Origin: Neisseria lactamica
Lineage (GTDB): Bacteria > Pseudomonadota > Gammaproteobacteria > Burkholderiales > Neisseriaceae
DNA length: 9,449 nucleotides
Assembly: GCA_001067655.1 (NCBI GenBank)
Contig: JUNU01000041.1
Coordinates: forward strand, 1-9,449
Reading direction: 5' to 3'
The translations under genes and the position numbers were made by a program. Every line of letters starts with the position of its first letter. Positions within the stretch are counted from its first letter, which is position 1. Below, one piece after another: positions 5,968 through 9,449 of the stretch. The notes under the pieces are model-generated. The model had not been told where the DNA came from, did no database searches, and saw nothing but the letters and a program-made list of their open reading frames with translations.

Positions 5968-6837
5968 TCAATAAAATCCCTGTTCGCCTTCGGGACGGGT
6001 TTTGAAGCGTTTGTGCAGCCAGAAATACTGTTCGGGATTTTCCCTTGCCCGTGCTTCGATAAAGTCGTTCATGCGCTGGGTGTCGGCTACAACGTCGTCT
6101 GAAGGGAAGTTTTCCCATGCAGGATAAAAGCGCAGCGTAACGGTGTTGTCGGCATTGCGCGTGGGAATGGCAGGGATGACTTTGGCTTTGGTCATGCCGG
6201 CGATGCGGCTCAAGCCTGTAATCGTGGCGGTGGGAATGCCGAAGAAGTTGACGAAGATGGAGTCGTTGCGGCCGAAATCTTGGTCGGGCAGGTAAAGGAA
6301 GGGAGCATCGCTTTTGCGCAGTTGCTTGATAATCGCGCGCAGACCTTCGGTGCGGCCGATGAGGAAGACGTTGTTGTAGCGGTGGCGGCCTTTGAGGATT
6401 TGTTCGTCCAACGCTTTGTTTTTTTGGTGCGAATACATACTGGTCAGCGGCACGTCCTGATTGAGGGTGTAAACCGCCATTTCAAATGCGGTGAAATGCG
6501 GATAAAGCAGGATGACTTTTTCGCCTGCCGCGAGCGCGTTATCAAGATGGTGTTTGTCTTGATAATGCACGAGTTTGCGCAGCCTGTCTGCGGGTGCGTA
6601 CCAATACAAGCCGTATTCGAGCATCAGCTTCGCCATGTGCTGAAAATGGCGTTTGAGCACGGCTTTGCGTTTGTCTTCGCTCCATTCGGGAAAGCATTTT
6701 CTGAGGTTGGTCTCACCCACTTTGCGGCGCGGTTTGACGGAGTAATAGGCAAGGATGCCCACTGCGTCGGCGATTTTGTGTATGGCCTTGAAGGGCAGGA
6801 GCTGGATGAGGTAGAGGAGGAAAAAGGCGGCTTTCAT
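5968..6837 (-). CDS. lpxL1: Lipid A late acyltransferase LpxL1
   Basis: Inner-membrane acyltransferase that adds a secondary acyl chain to lipid A; in meningococcus LpxL1 adds a C12 chain at the 2' side and its loss gives penta-acylated, weakly stimulatory lipid A. The 289-residue protein has a hydrophobic N-terminal anchor (about 3-16), the catalytic HX4E motif His114-Phe-Thr-Ala-Phe-Glu119, the conserved YLPDQDFG at 182-189 and FWLHKRFKTRPEG near the C-terminus. It matches my memory of meningococcal LpxL1 rather than LpxL2, down to the final Phe-Tyr. The gene is intact, without the inactivating changes known in some meningococci. It starts at ATG 6837, with only a weak ribosome binding site. 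It stands alone, with its own promoter-like -10 box upstream and a terminator downstream. A DUS core (GTCGTCTGAA, 6094-6103) lies inside the gene and encodes part of Ser-Asp-Asp at about 246-248. Confidence 0.93.
   Translation of the reverse strand: MKAAFFLLYLIQLLPFKAIHKIADAVGILAYYSVKPRRKVGETNLRKCFPEWSEDKRKAVLKRHFQHMAKLMLEYGLYWYAPADRLRKLVHYQDKHHLDNALAAGEKVILLYPHFTAFEMAVYTLNQDVPLTSMYSHQKNKALDEQILKGRHRYNNVFLIGRTEGLRAIIKQLRKSDAPFLYLPDQDFGRNDSIFVNFFGIPTATITGLSRIAGMTKAKVIPAIPTRNADNTVTLRFYPAWENFPSDDVVADTQRMNDFIEARARENPEQYFWLHKRFKTRPEGEQGFY
6094..6103 (+). other. Intragenic DUS core in lpxL1
   Basis: The 10-base core GTCGTCTGAA is present but preceded by AC instead of AG, so it is an imperfect uptake word. 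It encodes part of Pro-Ser-Asp-Asp on the opposite strand. Confidence 0.45.
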
Positions 6838-6871
6838 GTCGTCTGTTGGGGAATGGGGCGGGAAAAAGGGA

Positions 6872-6877
6872 ATTATA
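6872..6877 (-). promoter_or_regulatory. -10 box of a probable lpxL1 promoter
   Basis: The minus strand reads TATAAT here, 34 bases before the lpxL1 start. The sequence 15-17 bases further up (GCCTGA/CTGAAA) is a poor -35. The expected leader is about 28 bases. Confidence 0.45.
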
Positions 6878-6937
6878 ACGGAAAGGGCTGTTTTTCAGGC
6901 GGATTGAGGTGGGGAAGAGGGAAGGAACGGCGGCATT

Positions 6938-6990
6938 TTTGAAACCGGTGTTTTCAGGAGACGCAGCCTGTCTGCGGGCATGGTTTCAAA
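6938..6990. repeat. Long-range stem-loop beyond ychJ
   Basis: TTTGAAACC (6938-6946) is the exact complement of GGTTTCAAA (6982-6990), enclosing 35 bases that hold an inner CGCAG/CTGCG hairpin (6962-6966 with 6972-6976). It starts 25 bp beyond the ychJ stop. On the ychJ strand the stem is followed by AAAAATGCC and not by Ts, so it is not a classical terminator in that direction; it may protect the 3' end of the transcript. Confidence 0.4.
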
Positions 6991-7015
6991 TTTTCCTGCG
7001 GATGGGCAGGGTTTG

Positions 7016-7486
7016 TTATTTGAAAAAACGGCCGCAGCAGGCTTTGAATTTTTTGTGTGAACCGCAGATGCAGTCGTGTTTCATGCCGGGTAAGGGCGTG
7101 GTCGGGTCGATGAAATACCAGCGGTTGTCGATTTTGACGAAGGCGGATAATTCATGATGGCACGCGGTTTCCTGACCGTCTTGGAAATAGGCTTTGAATT
7201 CGACTTGGGCGTGTTGTTTGCCGACATTGGCGTGTTGCATGACTTCCAAACCCTGCCAATGGGTCGTCTGACTCCATGCCAGCATATCGGCTTGATCGAG
7301 CTGGTGTTGCTGGGAAGGGACAGTCGTTTCAACAATATAGGCGATATCGTGCAAAACATAGGCGCTGTATCTGGAACGCATCAGCTGTTCGGCGGTTTGC
7401 GGCAGGTTTTCGTGGCGGTGGAACGGGGCGCAACAGTCGTTGTAGGTTTGTCCTGAAGAGCAGGGGCAGGTTTGGGGAGCGGTCAT
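7016..7486 (-). CDS. ychJ: YchJ-family protein with two SEC-C zinc motifs
   Basis: A 156-residue member of the YchJ (UPF0225) family, whose function is not established. The N-terminal SEC-C motif has Cys7, Cys9, Cys18 and Cys19 (TCPCSSGQTYNDCC). The C-terminal one has Cys139, Cys141, Cys150 and Cys151 (CICGSHKKFKACCG). Such motifs bind zinc, as at the SecA C-terminus, where they contact SecB and ribosomes. The middle (about 30-130) carries the family's NTF2-like fold with the RSRYSAYV and WYFIDPTTP segments. All eight cysteines are present. The ATG at 7486 has only a weak upstream purine stretch. The gene follows the GNAT gene by 54 bp on the same strand with no terminator between, so it is probably the third gene of that unit. 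There is a partial DUS-like word at 7262-7271 (GGTCGTCTGA then C). Confidence 0.92.
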   Translation of the reverse strand: MTAPQTCPCSSGQTYNDCCAPFHRHENLPQTAEQLMRSRYSAYVLHDIAYIVETTVPSQQHQLDQADMLAWSQTTHWQGLEVMQHANVGKQHAQVEFKAYFQDGQETACHHELSAFVKIDNRWYFIDPTTPLPGMKHDCICGSHKKFKACCGRFFK

Positions 7487-7540
7487 TTTGGTTTGGGGCG
7501 GGTAGTGTTTGGAAAGGTTTGCGGTTTGGCTGTCGGGGAT

Positions 7541-8041
7541 TCAATCGACTAATTTTTTGCCTAAGATGACCACATCGGCTTGCTGCGTTCCTAAGTCGCA
7601 TACGGCGGGCAATCGCCCCCATTCCGTAAAGCCGAACTGGTGAAACAGGTGCAGGCTGGGGTAGTTGTGTCCGAAGATGACTGCCAATATGTTTTTAATG
7701 CCCAAGGACGGTGCGCGTTCGAGCACATTTTGCAGCAGGATTTTGCCCACGCCGATACCGCGCGCGTCATGGCGGACATAGAGGCTGATTTCTGCGCTGA
7801 TGTGATAGGCATGACGCGGGTAGTAGTCGCTGAGGCTGCACCACGCCAAAACCGTACCGTCTTTATTTTTCAATACATACAGAGGCCGCTTGCCGCCGTG
7901 CGCGTCGAACCATGGTTCGCGTTCGGCAATGCTGACGGGGGTCAGGTCGGCAGTGGATTGGCGGGCGGCTATGGTGCTGTTGTAAATCTCGACAATGTCG
8001 GGCAGGTCGGTTTTGGAGGCTTCGGTGATGGTGTATTGCAT
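7541..8041 (-). CDS. GNAT-family N-acetyltransferase (PAT/MnaT-like)
   Basis: Cytoplasmic acetyl-CoA-dependent N-acetyltransferase of 166 residues, full length for the family. Motif A is clear: the LYVRHDARGIGVGKILL segment (87-103) holds the acetyl-CoA phosphate loop Arg94-Gly-Ile-Gly-Val-Gly99. Motif B is HNYPSLHLFHQFGF (125-138), with Asn126 in the usual place. The N-terminal DIVEIYNSTIAAR helix and the WFDAH segment resemble phosphinothricin/methionine-sulfoximine acetyltransferases and MnaT (YncA), so free amino acids or analogues are likely substrates; this is inference from family. The ATG at 8041 is unusual: it begins with the last A of a DNA uptake sequence, whose AAGG lies 8 bases upstream and is the only Shine-Dalgarno-like sequence. 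The gap to the isochorismatase gene is 18 bp, so the genes are cotranscribed. Confidence 0.9.
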   Translation of the reverse strand: MQYTITEASKTDLPDIVEIYNSTIAARQSTADLTPVSIAEREPWFDAHGGKRPLYVLKNKDGTVLAWCSLSDYYPRHAYHISAEISLYVRHDARGIGVGKILLQNVLERAPSLGIKNILAVIFGHNYPSLHLFHQFGFTEWGRLPAVCDLGTQQADVVILGKKLVD

Positions 8042-8053
8042 TCAGACGACCTT
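8041..8053 (-). promoter_or_regulatory. DUS doubling as ribosome binding site of the GNAT gene
   Basis: The minus strand reads AAGGTCGTCTGAATG. The uptake sequence (8041-8052) supplies AGG of the Shine-Dalgarno at its 5' end and the A of the ATG at its 3' end. The spacer between AAGG and ATG is 8 bases. The DUS fills most of the 18-bp gap between two genes. Confidence 0.75.
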
Positions 8054-8059
8054 AACAGG

Positions 8060-8596
8060 CTATTGAATCAGTTTGGAAACGGTTTTGAAGGCGGGGTGGC
8101 GGGCGTCGCCCAGCAATTGGAACAAAATGCTTTCCACATTGGAAACGGTGGCGCGGGCTTCGCGCATTTGCGCCAGACCGTTTTCTTTGTTTGCGGGGGA
8201 ACGGGATGTCGTGCATTCAAAGGGGACGTAAACATTGAAACCTTCCAAGCGCAAATCCAATACGGTTTGCAACATACAAATATGGGTTTCTGCACCGATT
8301 AAGATGATGTTTTGAACGGCTGCCTGCGTCAGAATCGCGTGCGTTTCGGGGGAGAAGGCGGAGAAACGGGTTTTTTCGATAAAAGGCGTAGTTTCGGGCA
8401 GCAGCAGCGAGACGGCGGGAACCGTTTTGCCTAAGCCTTTCGGATATTGCTCGGTCACGGCAAACGGGACGCCTAAGGCGTGAAGCCCCTGTATCAGGAT
8501 ACGGCTGTGGTGCAACATATCGTCTTTGTCGTGCAGGGCGGGGAGGAGGCGTTCTTGGATGTCGATAATCAGACACAGGGTGTTTTCGGGATTCAT
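8060..8596 (-). CDS. Isochorismatase-family cysteine hydrolase
   Basis: Cysteine hydrolase of the isochorismatase-like superfamily, 178 residues. The catalytic triad is visible: Asp12 (LIIDIQE), Lys75 (IEKTRFSAF) and Cys107 (GAETHICMLQT), with a non-proline cis-peptide-like Gly-Ala-Glu-Thr before the cysteine. It resembles the YcaC/ISOC1 group, whose substrates are mostly unknown, rather than EntB-type isochorismatases; no siderophore genes are near. AAAGGA lies about 7 bases before the ATG at 8596, a good start. It is the first gene of a three-gene minus-strand unit with the GNAT and YchJ genes (18-bp and 54-bp gaps). A TATAAT-containing promoter lies about 36 bp upstream. A hydrolase paired with an acetyltransferase suggests small-molecule detoxification, but this is inference. 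Confidence 0.9.
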   Translation of the reverse strand: MNPENTLCLIIDIQERLLPALHDKDDMLHHSRILIQGLHALGVPFAVTEQYPKGLGKTVPAVSLLLPETTPFIEKTRFSAFSPETHAILTQAAVQNIILIGAETHICMLQTVLDLRLEGFNVYVPFECTTSRSPANKENGLAQMREARATVSNVESILFQLLGDARHPAFKTVSKLIQ

Positions 8597-8631
8597 AAAT
8601 ATTCCTTTCGCGCCAAGTGGAGGGTGTATTC

Positions 8632-8660
8632 ATTATAGCGAAAGCCGGTGTGTCTGTAAT
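8632..8660 (-). promoter_or_regulatory. Probable promoter of the isochorismatase-GNAT-ychJ unit
   Basis: The minus strand carries TATAAT (complement of 8632-8637) with ATTACA (complement of 8655-8660) 17 bases upstream. The -10 is perfect and the -35 weak. Transcription would start near 8625, about 29 bases before the first ATG. Confidence 0.5.
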
Positions 8661-8837
8661 GGCTGCGGCTTTTATGGGCGCGTTTCCATTTGTCGTCGGA
8701 TGGTAAAGCCCCGGATGGCGAGGTGCGGCTTTGGTTTGAAGCGCATCTGCAGTTAAAAACGTATACGGTCGGCATGGGAAGTTTGAATCTGATTTGACGC
8801 TTTTCAGACGACCCTTTGCATGAATTTTCTTTCTTCG
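8661..8837. other. Divergent intergenic region, no gene seen
   Basis: The region between the two divergent promoters has GC content like coding DNA but no frame with a plausible start and family resemblance. It contains TGCGGCTTT twice and one DUS-like 11-mer at 8803-8813 (TCAGACGACC with C next). It could be a decayed gene; nothing recognisable remains. Confidence 0.4.
8801..8813 (-). other. Single DUS-like word upstream of the porin fragment
   Basis: The minus strand reads GGTCGTCTGAAAA, preceded by G instead of A. It is a single copy between divergent genes. Confidence 0.65.
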
Positions 8838-8867
8838 TTCAAACACAAACGCTTAGGACGGTAGAAT
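8838..8867 (+). promoter_or_regulatory. Possible promoter of the short porin gene
   Basis: TTCAAA (8838-8843), an 18-base spacer and TAGAAT (8862-8867) give a modest sigma-70-like match. The leader (about 8873-8932) would contain a hairpin (CCCTT 8882-8886 with AAGGG 8904-8908, inner CTGC/GCAG) just before the ribosome binding site. Confidence 0.35.
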
Positions 8868-8932
8868 TCGCCTTGCACTAACCCTTCCCGCCTGCTTGTG
8901 CAGAAGGGATGTCACATAAGGAGCATTTCATA

Positions 8933-9247
8933 ATGAAGAAAATTCTGATTTTGTCTTTACTCGCACTGCCTGCGTTGGCTGCGGCGGAAGTTCATTTTTA
9001 CGGCGATTTGAAAGCCGGAGTGGAAGCTTCCAACACCCAATACGGCAGCCACAGAATTTCCAATAACGGCGTAAGCGACATGGGTAGCTATGTCGGTATG
9101 CGCGGTTCGCATCCTATCGGCGGCAGCAATGATGTATTGTGGCAGGTCGAACAAGATACGCCCTTGGGTTCGAAAACCGGCGCCAAAGACACTTGGCGCA
9201 GCCGCAGCCAAGGCAGCGGAGAAACTTATATCGGCTTCGGGCGTTAA
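8933..9247 (+). CDS. Short porin-like protein (porin N-terminal part only)
   Basis: A 104-residue protein with a Sec signal peptide (MKKILILSLLALPALAAA, cleavage expected after Ala18) and a mature part starting EVHFYGDLKAGVEAS, nearly the start of neisserial PorA/PorB. Further porin matches are VSDMGSYVGMRGS and VLWQVEQDTPLGS, and the final ETYIGFGR corresponds to the strand normally followed by GEFGTLRAGR. Full porins have about 330-390 residues, so only the first three or so beta strands are present; a pore is unlikely. The stop is clean: downstream frames show no porin continuation, so this is not a simple frameshift. TAAGGAG at 8917-8923 lies 9 bases before the ATG; an in-frame ATG at 8909 is rejected because it overlaps this signal and precedes the signal peptide. 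A DUS terminator follows 33 bp later. It is either a functional small envelope protein or a tidy remnant of a porin gene. Confidence 0.75.
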   Translation: MKKILILSLLALPALAAAEVHFYGDLKAGVEASNTQYGSHRISNNGVSDMGSYVGMRGSHPIGGSNDVLWQVEQDTPLGSKTGAKDTWRSRSQGSGETYIGFGR

Positions 9248-9280
9248 AAGAAATAAGGTTCTATCCCGGTTAAGATAAGC

Positions 9281-9336
9281 AAAAGGTCGTCTGAAAACGT
9301 TTCGCATGGGTGCGGATGTTTTCAGACGACCTTTTT
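9281..9336 (+). terminator. Inverted DUS pair: terminator of the short porin gene
   Basis: A perfect 18-bp stem (9281-9298 with 9318-9335) is extended inward by G-U and A-U pairs and a second small stem. It is followed by TTTTT. It contains two facing uptake sequences and lies 33 bp beyond the stop codon. Confidence 0.85.
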
Positions 9337-9396
9337 GTCTATATTTAGGGGCGCGTTTGTATTCGCACTGACTCGTCGGGAAGATTGGTACAGCGT

Positions 9397-9449
9397 GAGA
9401 CCTTTGCAAAATTCCTTCCTCCCCCGATAACCGAAACCCCAATACAGTT
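9397..9449. mobile_element. Terminus of an insertion sequence, probably IS5-family (partial)
   Basis: The sequence GAGACCTTTGCAAAATTCC and the C-rich stretch after it resemble the end I remember for very common Neisseria IS5/IS1106-type elements. The rest lies beyond the window. The terminal repeat and target duplication cannot be checked here, so the boundary at 9397 is approximate. Confidence 0.5.

Noticed and set aside
6280..6942. Plus-strand frame opposite lpxL1
   Set aside because: Antisense shadow of lpxL1, with no ribosome binding site or recognisable domain.
7640..8302. Plus-strand frame across the GNAT and isochorismatase genes
   Set aside because: It spans two well-supported genes on the other strand, including their intergenic gap; no motif.
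8659..8706. 15-codon plus-strand frame between isochorismatase and porin genes
   Set aside because: No ribosome binding site, no conservation known, and length is within chance.
8909..8932. Upstream ATG (8909) as the start of the porin fragment
   Set aside because: It would place eight extra residues before a textbook signal peptide and lies upstream of the TAAGGAG that fits the ATG at 8933.
8957..9442. Minus-strand frame opposite the porin fragment, entering the IS terminus
   Set aside because: It reads through a DUS hairpin and opposes a signal-peptide gene; no transposase motif is visible in it.

Overview
The window is from the chromosome of a commensal Neisseria. The evidence is direct: there are five inverted pairs and several single copies of the DNA uptake sequence AGGTCGTCTGAA, and the proteins closely resemble their Neisseria counterparts (MisR/MisS-type two-component system, LpxL1, an N-terminal neisserial porin segment). 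The uptake word has T where the meningococcal/gonococcal word has C (GGTCGTCTGAA against GCCGTCTGAA). From memory of the published dialect survey this is the AG-mucDUS variant of the N. mucosa/N. sicca group.

Layout. Positions 1-98 hold the end of a dispersed neisserial repeat. Then come minus-strand genes misS (192-1520), misR (1595-2266) and rng (2525-4018), separated by DUS hairpins. A 343-base gap carries a small inverted-repeat element and a good promoter for the plus-strand pair grxC-secB (4362-5079), closed by a DUS terminator. An 888-base gap (5080-5967) follows. It contains a dense series of stem-loops at about 5259-5504, probably a structured RNA of mobile origin, and then about 400 bases of extremely AT-rich DNA. 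The minus strand then carries lpxL1 (5968-6837) and a compact three-gene group: isochorismatase-like hydrolase, GNAT acetyltransferase and YchJ (8596 down to 7016). On the plus strand, 8933-9247 encodes a secreted 104-residue porin fragment with its own ribosome binding site and DUS terminator. The window ends in what looks like the terminus of an insertion sequence.

Functional links. Several genes concern the cell envelope: MisR/MisS (in meningococcus linked to envelope stress and LOS modification), LpxL1 (secondary acylation of lipid A), SecB (export chaperone) and the porin. They are in separate transcription units, so this is neighbourhood rather than a pathway. The least ordinary items are the structured RNA candidate at 5259-5504, an eight-aspartate tract in the periplasmic domain of MisS, two places where an uptake sequence doubles as gene signal (MisR C-terminus/stop and the GNAT ribosome binding site), and the stand-alone short porin. 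No CRISPR array, rRNA or tRNA was seen.
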